Positions 26,597 through 35,721 of a stretch of 48,161 bases of DNA are shown here, in pieces (positions within the stretch are counted from its first letter, which is position 1; each line of letters starts with the position of its first letter). The stretch comes from a virus: the IMG/VR virus record IMGVR_UViG_3300015164_000002, positions 1 through 48,161 of that record, one strand, 5' to 3'. The position numbers and the translations under genes were made by a program. Below the pieces are notes generated by a model. The model had not been told where the DNA came from, searched no databases, and saw only the letters and a program-made list of their open reading frames with translations.

Positions 26597-29138
26597 GCCA
26601 TTCAAAAGTCTAAACGACCAGCTGCTTGAGGACTGCAAGAGTGTACCCCTCAGCGGCAACCTACCTTTCCCCAGCTGGGGTTCTGGCTATGGCTCGTCTC
26701 AAATCTTTCGATCAGAGCAACATTGGGACGCATACATCGACTCTCAGACTGGATTCAGCGCTAGCAGGTCTGTCGAGCAATACCAACAACAGCTTGGAGA
26801 TCCACTTGATAACTCTCTGGTGGCCGCTGCCTGTAGATTCCTTGGTGATGCCATCCCGGAAGCTCCTCTAGTTGTTAAGAAGCGCCAAGATGTCAACAAA
26901 GATGGGACGACCGAGAAGAGCGAGTCGATCCCAGTACCTGATCACAAACTCACCAAACTTTGGGACCGACCAAACGATAGTTATCAGGGAGTGCAGCTGA
27001 AGAAAGGTCTTGCCCTCTCGCTCGTTCTCTCTGGCAACGCTTACGTCATTAAGTTTTTTGATAACATGGGCTTCAACCCTCTGGAGTTGTGGTGGGAGCC
27101 TCATTGGAGCATTCGACCAGTCTGGCCCATTGACGGTTCAAGCTTCATCGCTTACTACGAAGTTAACAGAGGCGGTATCTGGTATCCCGTACCGGTTGAG
27201 CAAGTCATCCATATCCGAGACGGAATCCACCCTTACAATCAACGCCTCGGATGGAGCGGTAACCGGGCCGTATCTCGTGAGCTTTTCGGTGACCAAGAGG
27301 CTGGTGCCTACTATGCAACCCTCATGGGAGGCTCAGGCGTACCCGGGTTCGCAATTAGCATCGATGCCAGTCGGCAAGGAGTTACACAAACTGACATTGA
27401 TGCTTTAGATCGCCGCATGGCTGAAAAGACTCGGGGATCTAAGAAGGGCCAACCACTTGTTCTCTATGGAGCACGTCCTTACAAACTTGGATTCAACCCT
27501 CGTGAGTTAGACCTTCGTGAGTCTCGATACATGGCTGAGGACCGCTTCTGCGCCGTGCAAGGTATCCCTGCTGTCGTCCTCGAGTTGGGAACTGGTAATG
27601 TTCATTCAATCTATAAGAATGTGTCTGAGGCTCAGAAGCGAGCATGGCGCAACTACGTCTGCCCGAAGCTAACTCTGATTGAGGAGACTCTGAATTTCCA
27701 GCTGCTCGAAGATTTCGAAGGCAAAGACTCGGGTATGTATTGTCGTCATGATCTTGCTCAGGTCGAGGCCCTGCAAGAAGAGTCAGACGCGAAAGAAAAA
27801 CGCATGAGCCACCTGTATACTAGTGGTGGTATTATGCGTAGCGAGTTGCGTGCCTCAATGGGATACGGCCCTAGTAATCCTGACGACCCAGAGGCAGACC
27901 GAGTCTGGGCCAAGATGTCTGCTGATGAGCAGGCCGCCAGAGCAGACGAGAAGGCGAAAGAAGCATTGAAGCTAGCTGAGACCCAAGCGAAGAACCCGGT
28001 CAACAAGTTAGTGAACGGAGTAAATTTACCCGGTAGCATAACACCACCTAAAGGTGGCAAGCTTGCTCTCGTTAAAAAAGCACCTATGAAGTCGGCTCAA
28101 GACCTCATTACATGGGTTGATTTCCCTGAGTATTTCGGTTCTCTGGGCATCCCTCGCACTTCAATGCCTCAAGTCTTATCAGCTCACAGAGGGGCTATGG
28201 TTCAGTTTTTGAAGGGTCGAGGGATAAGCAATAGGAAAGAGAATGTGCTGCCGGGAGCCCTGAGACCATCGCAAAAAGAATACTCCCCTGAAAAAGTAGC
28301 AAAGGCAAAGGTCTGGGAAGGCCCTCAGCGCCCGCTCCTCGTCAGTGATGATGGTTATGTTGCAGATGGGCATCACCAGTGGGCTGCTGCTCTCGAAGCC
28401 GACCCCATGACTGAGATTCCAATTTTCAGGCTTGGGGCAAATATCGTCGAGCTGCTGCTAGAGATTGCTCGATTCCCATCCTCAGGGGTTGCCACCGCAG
28501 ATGACAAGCGTCTGTTTTGGAATGGCAATGGAGTAGCAACTAAGGCCATCCCGGGAATGCGCTCTGAGTTTACCGACATTCTACCAAATTGCGAGGTTAA
28601 ACTCGACGACATGGATGTGGTGCTGGCCCTCTTGGCTACCGACCGCATCCTGACGTTTGCGTCAGAGTTTCCTAAACCGGCTTCTCTTCTAAGAGAAGTT
28701 ACGATGGAGCCGAACGAAAGGGAAACCAACCTTGCTTATGTGCGTCTTCTCGACGACGGCAACTACAGAATGGTTTTTAATTCTTCGCTCTGGACAGACC
28801 CAACAATCATGCAGGCCGCCTTGACCGAAACAATCGGTAATGACGATATTTCTACCTTCCCTGTAGATACCGTCGAGTCAACCATTGACCACGAGCTTGC
28901 TCACGTTCTCGATGGATGGACCAAACAGAACAAGAATGGTAATGCTGAGGTCAGCAGTGACAACCCAGTTTGGGCCACCGAAGACGCTCTCAACATTAGT
29001 CGTTACTCTGTGGCTGGCCCTGCTGAGGCCTTTGCAGAGGCATTCGCTATCAGACAATTGTTCGGTATTGAAAAGATCCCTGCCGGCGAGATTCGGCAAT
29101 CGATGGAGTCTACTATTTCGTTCGCTGCTGAGGCATAG
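26583..29138 (+). CDS. portal protein fused to ParB-like and HExxH metallopeptidase-like domains
   Basis: Residues ~40-440 are an HK97/SPP1-type portal: VAAACRFLGDAIPEAPLVVK, the LSGNAYVIKF strand, the stem and crown region with AVQGIPAVVLELGTGN, and the LYTSGGIMRSELRASMGYGP segment. A charged linker (~440-500) leads to a ParB-like part (~500-630) with LVSDDGYVADGHHQWAAAL (D595-GHH). The last ~200 residues hold HELAH at 770-774 (TIDHELAHVLDGW) and a downstream Glu candidate (E815 or E819 in AEAFAEAFA), as in gluzincin-like peptidases. At 851 aa it is about twice a plain portal. C-terminal domains may be injected or virion enzymes. Confidence 0.8.
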   Translation: MPMDKPFKSLNDQLLEDCKSVPLSGNLPFPSWGSGYGSSQIFRSEQHWDAYIDSQTGFSASRSVEQYQQQLGDPLDNSLVAAACRFLGDAIPEAPLVVKKRQDVNKDGTTEKSESIPVPDHKLTKLWDRPNDSYQGVQLKKGLALSLVLSGNAYVIKFFDNMGFNPLELWWEPHWSIRPVWPIDGSSFIAYYEVNRGGIWYPVPVEQVIHIRDGIHPYNQRLGWSGNRAVSRELFGDQEAGAYYATLMGGSGVPGFAISIDASRQGVTQTDIDALDRRMAEKTRGSKKGQPLVLYGARPYKLGFNPRELDLRESRYMAEDRFCAVQGIPAVVLELGTGNVHSIYKNVSEAQKRAWRNYVCPKLTLIEETLNFQLLEDFEGKDSGMYCRHDLAQVEALQEESDAKEKRMSHLYTSGGIMRSELRASMGYGPSNPDDPEADRVWAKMSADEQAARADEKAKEALKLAETQAKNPVNKLVNGVNLPGSITPPKGGKLALVKKAPMKSAQDLITWVDFPEYFGSLGIPRTSMPQVLSAHRGAMVQFLKGRGISNRKENVLPGALRPSQKEYSPEKVAKAKVWEGPQRPLLVSDDGYVADGHHQWAAALEADPMTEIPIFRLGANIVELLLEIARFPSSGVATADDKRLFWNGNGVATKAIPGMRSEFTDILPNCEVKLDDMDVVLALLATDRILTFASEFPKPASLLREVTMEPNERETNLAYVRLLDDGNYRMVFNSSLWTDPTIMQAALTETIGNDDISTFPVDTVESTIDHELAHVLDGWTKQNKNGNAEVSSDNPVWATEDALNISRYSVAGPAEAFAEAFAIRQLFGIEKIPAGEIRQSMESTISFAAEA

Positions 29139-29140
29139 GT

Positions 29141-29596
29141 ATGAGTGATTGGGTGGTCTCGATTAAAAGAGGTTCTACCTTCCGAGTGCCTATATCTATC
29201 GTTGATGCGTCCGGCGCGCCTACTTCATTTGTTGATGCCACATTCACCATTACCCCAGAGGGCGGCGGCACACCGATTCAACTAACGACTGCGAATGGGA
29301 AGATCAGCATAGCTCCATTTCAGTGGAAAGAAAGATGGTGGCAAGAAACCCCTTATGTTATCAACGATGTAGTCATATTCAAAGGTAAGCTGTGGATAGC
29401 TATTCAGGCAAACACTAACCATCGCCCAATGTCGGGGCAGTGGTGGAAACTTTTTTCATCGTTTGAATTTCTAATCCCGGATGCAGAGACAGCAACCTAT
29501 TCATGGTCGAAGGGTACTTACAAATGGCGGGTGGTTCGAACAAATGGGGACGTGGAAAATGACTACTTGTCTGGAGATGTAGAAGTCAATGCCTGA
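29141..29596 (+). CDS. virion fibre/baseplate-like protein with chitin-binding-like insert (151 aa)
   Basis: The N- and C-terminal parts are beta-rich (STFRVPISIVDASGAPTSF; TYSWSKGTYKWRVV). Between them, ~65-105 (WQETPYVINDVVIFKGKLWI, then HRPMSGQWWKL) follows the pattern of CBM5/12 carbohydrate-binding modules: W...Y..GD.V...G..W.A......P....W. It is common in phage fibre and capsid-decoration proteins that bind sugars. Starts 2 nt after the portal stop; overlaps the next gene by 8 nt. Confidence 0.6.
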   Translation: MSDWVVSIKRGSTFRVPISIVDASGAPTSFVDATFTITPEGGGTPIQLTTANGKISIAPFQWKERWWQETPYVINDVVIFKGKLWIAIQANTNHRPMSGQWWKLFSSFEFLIPDAETATYSWSKGTYKWRVVRTNGDVENDYLSGDVEVNA

Positions 29597-29984
29597 TCAG
29601 ATTACTGTAGATCGCTCTGAGCGAGTTATCATTGAACTACAGGAGGGTCAGCTCAAGGAAATTCTTGTCTCTCCAAAGATTGAAGTTGTTGAAGTAAGTA
29701 CTCAAGGCCCTCCCGGCGGGCCGGGACCCAGAGGGGTCAAAGGGGACACGGGGGACCGAGGTGTTCAGGGTATTCCCGGAACTGGTGGTGATCTAAATTA
29801 CATTCATAACCAGAATATCCCTTCAACGCTTTGGACCATCAATCACAACTTAGGTAAGAGACCCACAATAGCCTGCGTGGATAGTGCTGGTACTGAATTT
29901 GAGGCCGAGGTTCATCACGTCGATGATAACAACCTCACCGTTTTGATAGCGTACGCGATCTCAGGAAAGGTGTATTGTAACTAA
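29589..29984 (+). CDS. collagen-like fibre protein (131 aa)
   Basis: Residues ~40-68 are Gly-X-Y repeats (GPPGGPGPRGVKGDTGDRGV continuing), forming a short collagen-type triple helix. The N-terminus is a small attachment domain. The C-terminal ~60 residues (WTINHNLGKRPTIACVDSAG then EVHHVDDNNLTVLIAYAISG) match the knob repeated at the end of the next protein, a common fibre tip in phage tail or head fibres. Trimeric fibre inferred. Confidence 0.7.
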   Translation: MPDQITVDRSERVIIELQEGQLKEILVSPKIEVVEVSTQGPPGGPGPRGVKGDTGDRGVQGIPGTGGDLNYIHNQNIPSTLWTINHNLGKRPTIACVDSAGTEFEAEVHHVDDNNLTVLIAYAISGKVYCN

Positions 29985-29985
29985 C

Positions 29986-31020
29986 ATGCCAAAACCACAA
30001 CTCGTTCCAATCGACATGAATAAGCTGGAGATACTGAATGTCCTTCTCCAGAATCTTGCTGCTCAACCCGGCACTCCAGGCACTGGGCGCTTCTACTTTA
30101 ACACTGTCTCCAAGACTCTTGAATTCTATACAGGCATTGGGTGGACAGTGCTCGGCACGCTTGACCAGATTTCTGCTCCGATAGCTAGCTTGAGTCTGAA
30201 TAATCAAAAGATTACTAACCTGCTGCCGGGAACTGCTGGTACAGACGCTGTAAACCTGAACCAGTTGAATTCACTGGTGACGGGGTTAGAGACTACTCCC
30301 CCGGCTCGGGCCGCATCCACAGCCAACGTCAATATAGCGAACCCGGGGACCTCGACATTTGACACCATCGTTCTAGCTGTTGGGGAGTTGCTCTTGCTCA
30401 GGGCTCAGGCTGCTCCTGCTGAGAATGGCCTCTACATTTTTAATGGTTCTGGTGTAGCCCTCACTCGTCACCCATCGATGGATGTGTGGGCAGAGATTCC
30501 CGGCAAACTTATTATTATTCAACAGGGAGCCACCTACGATAATACCATTCACCTGTCGACTGCTGACCCGGGTGGTACTCTCGGCGTAACCGCCGTCACA
30601 CTCACAATGCTACCCCTCACCGCTTTGGTGGCCGGCGCCGGTATGCTTGCCACTGGCAACACGTTTGATATTGTTGCAGCGGCAGGGTCAGGTATCATCG
30701 TCAACCCTGACAATATCGACATTGACCCGGTCAACGGGCTGCCGGTCAACCGAGGAGGTTCAGGAGCGATCAATGTCGCAGGAGCAAAAGCTAACCTTGG
30801 TTTTCTAACCCGGTTTACTCTCAACATTGGGGACAATGCAGCAGTCTCATTTAATGTCGACCACAACCTTAACACCTTGGATGTTCAGGTTTCCATTCGA
30901 AGAGTATCTGATGGAGTTGAGGTCGAGGCAGATGTAACAATGTCTACAGTGAATCGAGTAATCGTGGCTTTTGCAGTTGCACCGACAGCGAATCAATACA
31001 GAGTAGTGGTAATTGGATAA
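29986..31020 (+). CDS. fibre protein with tip domain (344 aa)
   Basis: The N-terminus (QNLAAQPGTPGTGRFYFNTV...LEFYTGIGWTVLG) is a phage fibre motif. Then NQKITNLLPGTAGTDAVNLN repeats typical of tail-fibre shafts, a beta-rich receptor-type region (~130-230), and a C-terminal tip (NVDHNLNTLDVQVSIRRVSD then VNRVIVAFAVAPTANQYRVV) related to the tip of the 131-aa protein. Probably a host-contact fibre. Its position between portal and protease is uncommon for tail fibres, so head fibres are also possible. Confidence 0.65.
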   Translation: MPKPQLVPIDMNKLEILNVLLQNLAAQPGTPGTGRFYFNTVSKTLEFYTGIGWTVLGTLDQISAPIASLSLNNQKITNLLPGTAGTDAVNLNQLNSLVTGLETTPPARAASTANVNIANPGTSTFDTIVLAVGELLLLRAQAAPAENGLYIFNGSGVALTRHPSMDVWAEIPGKLIIIQQGATYDNTIHLSTADPGGTLGVTAVTLTMLPLTALVAGAGMLATGNTFDIVAAAGSGIIVNPDNIDIDPVNGLPVNRGGSGAINVAGAKANLGFLTRFTLNIGDNAAVSFNVDHNLNTLDVQVSIRRVSDGVEVEADVTMSTVNRVIVAFAVAPTANQYRVVVIG

Positions 31021-31023
31021 CGA

Positions 31024-31551
31024 ATGGCGAAACCCAGACTCGGTTCAAAGGATGGGAATTCTTCTGTAGCCTCTCAGGCCATTACAGCAGCTACTCCTAC
31101 TGTAATCACTGGTTCTACTATACCCATCCCTGCCGGCGGTCTACGTATTGGTACAGTTTTTCGATTCACTTTCGCAATCACCAAAACAGCAGCAGGTATC
31201 ACAACCAGCGTAATCGTTTTTCAATTGGGTACCGCAGGCTCTGTAGCTGATGCAGATATTCTAACTTTTACTCTACCAGTAGGTACAGCTGTGGCCGATG
31301 CTGGTTGGGCGGAGCTAGTTGTTACAATTCGAGGACCTCTTGGTGGCTCCTGCATCGCGCAAGGTGTACTAGCTTTTGGACACAATGGAAATACCACAGG
31401 GTTGATCAACATACCAATGGCTGTACTCACAGCTGTTTCTGGTATTTTTAACTCGGGTGCTTTAGGTTTAATTGCCAGCATTGTATTTAACACCGGTGCT
31501 TCTCAGGCATGGACTATTACTCAAGTGGTTTCCGAGACAGCGAACCTCTAA
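31024..31551 (+). CDS. beta-rich virion protein, probable fibre tip or decoration (175 aa)
   Basis: The start is 3 nt after the previous stop. The product consists of alternating short beta strands with many Gly, Thr and Val (ITAATPTVITGSTIPIPAGG, TVFRFTFAITKTAAGITTS), a jelly-roll-like composition, with no Cys and almost no charge. This fits capsid decoration or fibre-tip proteins. No family signature. Last gene of the fibre cassette; a ~75-nt gap with an AT-rich hairpin follows. Confidence 0.5.
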   Translation: MAKPRLGSKDGNSSVASQAITAATPTVITGSTIPIPAGGLRIGTVFRFTFAITKTAAGITTSVIVFQLGTAGSVADADILTFTLPVGTAVADAGWAELVVTIRGPLGGSCIAQGVLAFGHNGNTTGLINIPMAVLTAVSGIFNSGALGLIASIVFNTGASQAWTITQVVSETANL

Positions 31552-31628
31552 AAATTTTCAGGCTGGTAAATTTTCGCAAAAAAGTGCTCTCCCCAAGACT
31601 ACGATATACTAGCTGCTGATGTATTTCT

Positions 31629-33203
31629 ATGGCTCTGATGACCACGACAGCAGGGTACCCGCCTGACCCGACCCCGGGAGGCAAAGTCAAGGTCAACCTA
31701 ACACCTGAGGGTGCGACAATGAAACAGTGCTCAGTCTGCGGAATGGCGAAGGACGATAACCCGGCCCACAGTAGTGACTACTCGGGACCCGGGAAGCATG
31801 CCTTCTCGAAAGCTGAAAAATCCGTTGCCTTTTTGGACGAGGGTGACGAGGGCTTGAGCGTAGGACTCAATGATGAGTCTCCTGTAGCTTTCGGCGGCGC
31901 TGTCAAGGCTCTGGGCATTGAAAAGATCAACGGTGTCGAATTCGGTACTCTCGAAGGCCCTGCTGTAATATTCTCAGGCGAGGGTGATGGTGACATTGCT
32001 AACGATTTCTTCACCAAGAGCACCGACTACTTCTTCGAGACGGATGACTTCAAAGCTGTCCGCCCTGTCATCTACGACCACGGCCTCGACGACACCATGA
32101 AGTCCAAGAAGATTTCCCGGGCCACTCTCGAAATCCGCGAAGACGATGTCTGGTTCAAAACTCAACTCGACCTCAGCGATAAATACAACAAATTCGTTTA
32201 CAAATTGGCCGAGCTAGGCAAGCTGGGTACGAGCACAGGCAGTGCTCCTCACTTAATTCAGCGCGAGGCTGTAGGCAAGTCGACATGGATTAAGGCATGG
32301 CCCATTGTTGAACTCTCTCTTACCACCAAACCGGTCGAGCCCAAGACAAAGGGCAAGGTTCTGGCCCTCAAATCCTACTCTGATATTGAGCGCTGCACTT
32401 TTGTGAAATCCATCGAGGGTTTGGAAGGCTCGGAAGAAGTATTGCCGCCTCCGCCGACCCCTGAGGAAGTCAGCAAGAGGATTGTTAAGTCGCCGATGAA
32501 GAGTTTATTCGAAACCAAATTGGCCGAACGTACTGAGTCTATCTATGATTTGCAGAGCACCTTCCAAGAAGTGTGCCGTGACATAGTTCAGGCTGCTGAG
32601 GCCGAAGACATTACGGGCGTAACAATTGATGTTGCAGCTAAGGTCGCAGAGGCCGGCGCTGAATATCTCAATCGTTTAGTACCCCTCGCTGTTCAACAAA
32701 TGACTCAGTGGTTGAAGAACAAACAGAATGGCGATGCAAGTGGGTATTGTGAGGGCGCTTTCTGGCTGAGGTCGTTGCCCTCCCTATTAAGCGAGAGCCC
32801 GTTGAAAGGTCTTCTTAGCATCGAGGATTCTCTGGTGACCGGAGGAGCCCTCGATGAACACTCCACAAAGGTGGTGACCGCCGTAGAGGAGTACGCAAGC
32901 ATGAGCAAGTCGTTGGTACCCAAGCTCAACGTTTGGGTCGAGCGGCTAGGTGAAAAACTTGAGTTTCGCGCTAACGATGCAACGAAGTCTGGGCGAACTC
33001 TTTCCAAGGCTACGCTTCAAAAGCTCGGTGAGGTAGTGACCGGGCTGAAAGAAGCATTGGCTTCCGGTGGGATGACTCTTGAGGCTTTTGAAAAGCTACT
33101 CGATGAGGCAACCCCGAAGAAGGCATTGGCTGATGGAGAGTACGCTTCAATCCTTTTTGCAATCGAGAATACGAAACATCTAAATGAAATGGCTGGCGTA
33201 TAG
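31629..33203 (+). CDS. HK97-family prohead protease with long C-terminal extension
   Basis: The U35-type serine protease domain spans ~95-250. H151 lies in VIYDHGLDD, S202 in LGTSTGSAPH, followed by the conserved WPIVELSLTTKPVEP strand. It matures the capsid by cutting scaffold and capsid N-termini. The N-terminus has CSVCGM...NPAHSSDYSGPGKHAF, a CxxC/His zinc-like tag. The C-terminal ~270 residues are helical and acidic, like a scaffold, so this may be a protease-scaffold fusion (524 aa against ~200-250 for plain proteases). The SD is weak. Confidence 0.8.
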   Translation: MALMTTTAGYPPDPTPGGKVKVNLTPEGATMKQCSVCGMAKDDNPAHSSDYSGPGKHAFSKAEKSVAFLDEGDEGLSVGLNDESPVAFGGAVKALGIEKINGVEFGTLEGPAVIFSGEGDGDIANDFFTKSTDYFFETDDFKAVRPVIYDHGLDDTMKSKKISRATLEIREDDVWFKTQLDLSDKYNKFVYKLAELGKLGTSTGSAPHLIQREAVGKSTWIKAWPIVELSLTTKPVEPKTKGKVLALKSYSDIERCTFVKSIEGLEGSEEVLPPPPTPEEVSKRIVKSPMKSLFETKLAERTESIYDLQSTFQEVCRDIVQAAEAEDITGVTIDVAAKVAEAGAEYLNRLVPLAVQQMTQWLKNKQNGDASGYCEGAFWLRSLPSLLSESPLKGLLSIEDSLVTGGALDEHSTKVVTAVEEYASMSKSLVPKLNVWVERLGEKLEFRANDATKSGRTLSKATLQKLGEVVTGLKEALASGGMTLEAFEKLLDEATPKKALADGEYASILFAIENTKHLNEMAGV

Positions 33204-33221
33204 CCACCTTAGGAGAACATT

Positions 33222-34598
33222 ATGGCGGAACATGTGCCCTACGAGCGTACCGACTTTTGGAAGGGTCTGGCGTTCAAAGCCTTGGGCGAGGCAATCCAAA
33301 CGAAGTATCAGGAAATGCTCAAGATGAACGAGGGTGATGCCCTCAAGAGCGCTTCCACCGAAGTCATCAAAGATTTCCAGACGCGTAATGCTGAGTTGAC
33401 AGACATGCGCGCTCGGTTCTCGGAACTGCGAGAAGCCGATGAAGCCTTCAAGGCTCAGTCAGCAGAACACCTGAAATCCTTTGGTCAAGTCAACCGCAAC
33501 CTGCCTTTCAACGGCGGCGGCGCGGCAGGTGCTGGCGGCGAGGGTGGTGCGGCAGATCCATCATCTTTCAAGTCTCTCGCTGACTACTTCGTTGAGTCGC
33601 CGTATTACAAGGCGGTCTCAGGAAAGGAAAAACCGTGGAGCCCTGCCGCCGGCGACCGCATGACCTACGAGGCGAATGAAATTTCACTCAAGGCTCACGA
33701 GACAATTGCTCAGATGCGCGCTGATTATGGTGACGCAGCCTTGAAGGCCACCATGATGACCACCGCAGGCTGGGCGCCATTCCCGCAGCTTGCTCCGCGC
33801 CCGCCAGTGATGTCGATCCAGATCCCTCCTGTCGTTGCTGACCTCATTCCTCAGGACGACACCACGCAGGCCACCATCGTGTACTACGAGGAAACGGTGT
33901 TTGCGAACAACGCCGACTTCGTGGGAGAGGGTCAGTCGAAGCCGGAAGCTGAGTTGAAGCTCGAAGAGAGACGCCAGCCGGTTTGCAAGGTGGCTGTCAC
34001 CCTCCCGATCTCGGATGAGCAGTTGATGGACGTTCCTCAGGTCCGCTCGTACATCGACGGTCGCTTGACGCTCATGGTCAAGCAGAAAGAGCAAATCGGC
34101 CTGCTGCGAGGAAACGGCATCGCGCCTCAGTTGCAGGGCTTCCACACGAAGGAAGATATTGGCAGCATCGCTCGCGCCGATGGTGAGGACAACGCCGACG
34201 TTTTCTTGCGAGCAATCACGGAAGTCAACAGCGTCACTGGTCTGGCGAATACAAGCGGCATCATCATGAACCCGCTCCAGTGGCTGGCGATTCGCCTAGT
34301 CCGCACTAAGACAGGCGATTACATCTGGGGTCACCCGTCGATTCAGGGTCCGCAGACGCTCTGGGGATTGCCAGTTATCTCCACGAACGCCGAGCTCGAC
34401 GGATTGGGTCTGGTAGGTGACTTCCAGATGTTCTCTCACATCAGCCGTCGCATGGGAATGCGGATTGACGTTGGTTACATCAACGAAGACTTCAAAGATA
34501 ACATTCAACGCATCAGGGTTGAGGAACGCCTGTCGCTTGAGATTTATCGCGCGAAGGCTTTCTGCGAAGTCACCAACCTGAACAAAGCCGGCGAGTAA
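33222..34598 (+). CDS. major capsid protein (HK97 gp5-like)
   Basis: Strong AGGAG SD. Residues ~1-100 are a charged helical delta-type scaffold segment (MLKMNEGDALKSASTEVIKD onward), a Gly-rich spot (GGGAAGAGGEGG) and then the shell. GQSKPEAELKLEERRQPVCK (the G-x-x-K-P-E motif) opens the E-loop and core of HK97 capsids; KVAVTLPISDEQLMD, LLRGNGIAPQLQGF, NPLQWLAIRLV and the terminal ERLSLEIYRAKAFCEVTNL match the A- and P-domain series. 458 aa. A hairpin follows the gene. Confidence 0.9.
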   Translation: MAEHVPYERTDFWKGLAFKALGEAIQTKYQEMLKMNEGDALKSASTEVIKDFQTRNAELTDMRARFSELREADEAFKAQSAEHLKSFGQVNRNLPFNGGGAAGAGGEGGAADPSSFKSLADYFVESPYYKAVSGKEKPWSPAAGDRMTYEANEISLKAHETIAQMRADYGDAALKATMMTTAGWAPFPQLAPRPPVMSIQIPPVVADLIPQDDTTQATIVYYEETVFANNADFVGEGQSKPEAELKLEERRQPVCKVAVTLPISDEQLMDVPQVRSYIDGRLTLMVKQKEQIGLLRGNGIAPQLQGFHTKEDIGSIARADGEDNADVFLRAITEVNSVTGLANTSGIIMNPLQWLAIRLVRTKTGDYIWGHPSIQGPQTLWGLPVISTNAELDGLGLVGDFQMFSHISRRMGMRIDVGYINEDFKDNIQRIRVEERLSLEIYRAKAFCEVTNLNKAGE

Positions 34599-34618
34599 GC
34601 CCGGGTCTGATGTAGCAG

Positions 34619-34646
34619 AGGGTGCTTGGTGAAAGCCCGGCACCCT
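34619..34646 (+). terminator. hairpin after the major capsid gene
   Basis: AGGGTGC and GCACCCT form a 7-bp perfect stem with a 14-nt loop, followed by TTGACTC. Placed between the capsid and decoration genes in an otherwise tight operon, it may partly terminate transcription or protect capsid mRNA 3' ends. Confidence 0.5.
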
Positions 34647-34689
34647 TTGACTCAAGTTTAGTTTCTAAAGATTCGAGGAGAAGGTTATC

Positions 34690-35595
34690 ATGAGCACGAC
34701 AAAAGGCGGTTTCGTAACTGGAGCAGGGATTTCAGGTGGCACTGAACATCTTTCTCTCCTCGCGGTGGCTCTGGGTGCAATTGCGGCCCTCATGGCAGCC
34801 CTCGCCAGCAATGGCAGCTACCGAAAGATTTATAACAAGGCATCGCTTTGGTCGAATGCGACAGCGAAACGTCTGACCGCCACTATTACGGGCGTAGCTG
34901 GTGATGTGGCTGCCAATCAGGTGACCATTATCGGTACCAACGCTGCTGGTGCTCCATTGACCGAGGTTCTGCCAGCATTTACTCTGAATACTCTCGGGTC
35001 AGTTACTAGCGTCGGGTTTTTCAAGACAGTCACCGAAGTCAGGATACCGGCTCATGATGGAGTCGGAGTCTCAGTCAGCATTGGCGTCTTGGGTTCGTCA
35101 GCGAGCGATGTGCTGGCTGCTTGGCCTGACAAGGGAGTGCAGACAATTCATATCTGCGACGCCACCATCAACAACCCGACAGTACCGCGTAATGTCACTG
35201 CTACTGCTGGTGGAGTGGGCGGCGATATCAAGGCAATTGCTGCCAAGATTTTCGGCACGAATGTTCTCAACCATGCCATCAACGAAACTCTGCCGGCATT
35301 CACTCTTGACACCGCAGGCTCGGTGGTTGGAGCCAAGGCTTTCAAAACGATCGACTCGATCGAGATCCCGCCTCATGATGGCAATGGGGCTACCACGTCG
35401 ATCGGTACCGGAGCCAAGCTGGGTCTGGGAAGAGCATTTTCACGCGATACCGTTATCTCGGCCTTCTTAAACAATGTCAGGGAAGCCGTCCTTCCCACCG
35501 TGGTCGTTGACAACGACGAGGTCGAGAAGAATACGGCCCAACTCGCGACTGCTCTGAATGGCACCAACGTCGACATCTATTACATGGTCGACTAG
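34690..35595 (+). CDS. capsid decoration-type protein with duplicated domain (301 aa)
   Basis: GAGGAGAAGG precedes the ATG. After a hydrophobic N-terminal helix (LSLLAVALGAIAALMAALAS), two ~73-residue repeats follow at ~60-132 and ~167-239. Each has the order xATxxGVAGD...LPAFTLxTxGSV...FKT...xIPxHDGxGxxxSIG. The order after the capsid gene and between two hairpins fits a head decoration protein; a pilus- or spike-like virion role cannot be excluded. The duplication implies a two-lobed Ig-like subunit. Confidence 0.6.
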   Translation: MSTTKGGFVTGAGISGGTEHLSLLAVALGAIAALMAALASNGSYRKIYNKASLWSNATAKRLTATITGVAGDVAANQVTIIGTNAAGAPLTEVLPAFTLNTLGSVTSVGFFKTVTEVRIPAHDGVGVSVSIGVLGSSASDVLAAWPDKGVQTIHICDATINNPTVPRNVTATAGGVGGDIKAIAAKIFGTNVLNHAINETLPAFTLDTAGSVVGAKAFKTIDSIEIPPHDGNGATTSIGTGAKLGLGRAFSRDTVISAFLNNVREAVLPTVVVDNDEVEKNTAQLATALNGTNVDIYYMVD

Positions 35596-35613
35596 CCCCG
35601 TAAACGCCCGCCT

Positions 35614-35648
35614 GAGCCCTTTTCACCCGCGAGGGGATATAAGGGCTC
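35614..35648 (+). terminator. hairpin after the decoration gene
   Basis: GAGCCCTT and AAGGGCTC (8-bp perfect) enclose an inner CCC/GGG stem. No clear U-run follows. With the hairpin at 34619 it isolates the decoration gene as a separate mRNA segment. Confidence 0.5.
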
Positions 35649-35721
35649 GGGTCTGGCATAAAAGCGCGTCAAACAGCAGATATGATGCAAATAGCATAGG
35701 TTGGGAGGCATTGGCAGGCTC

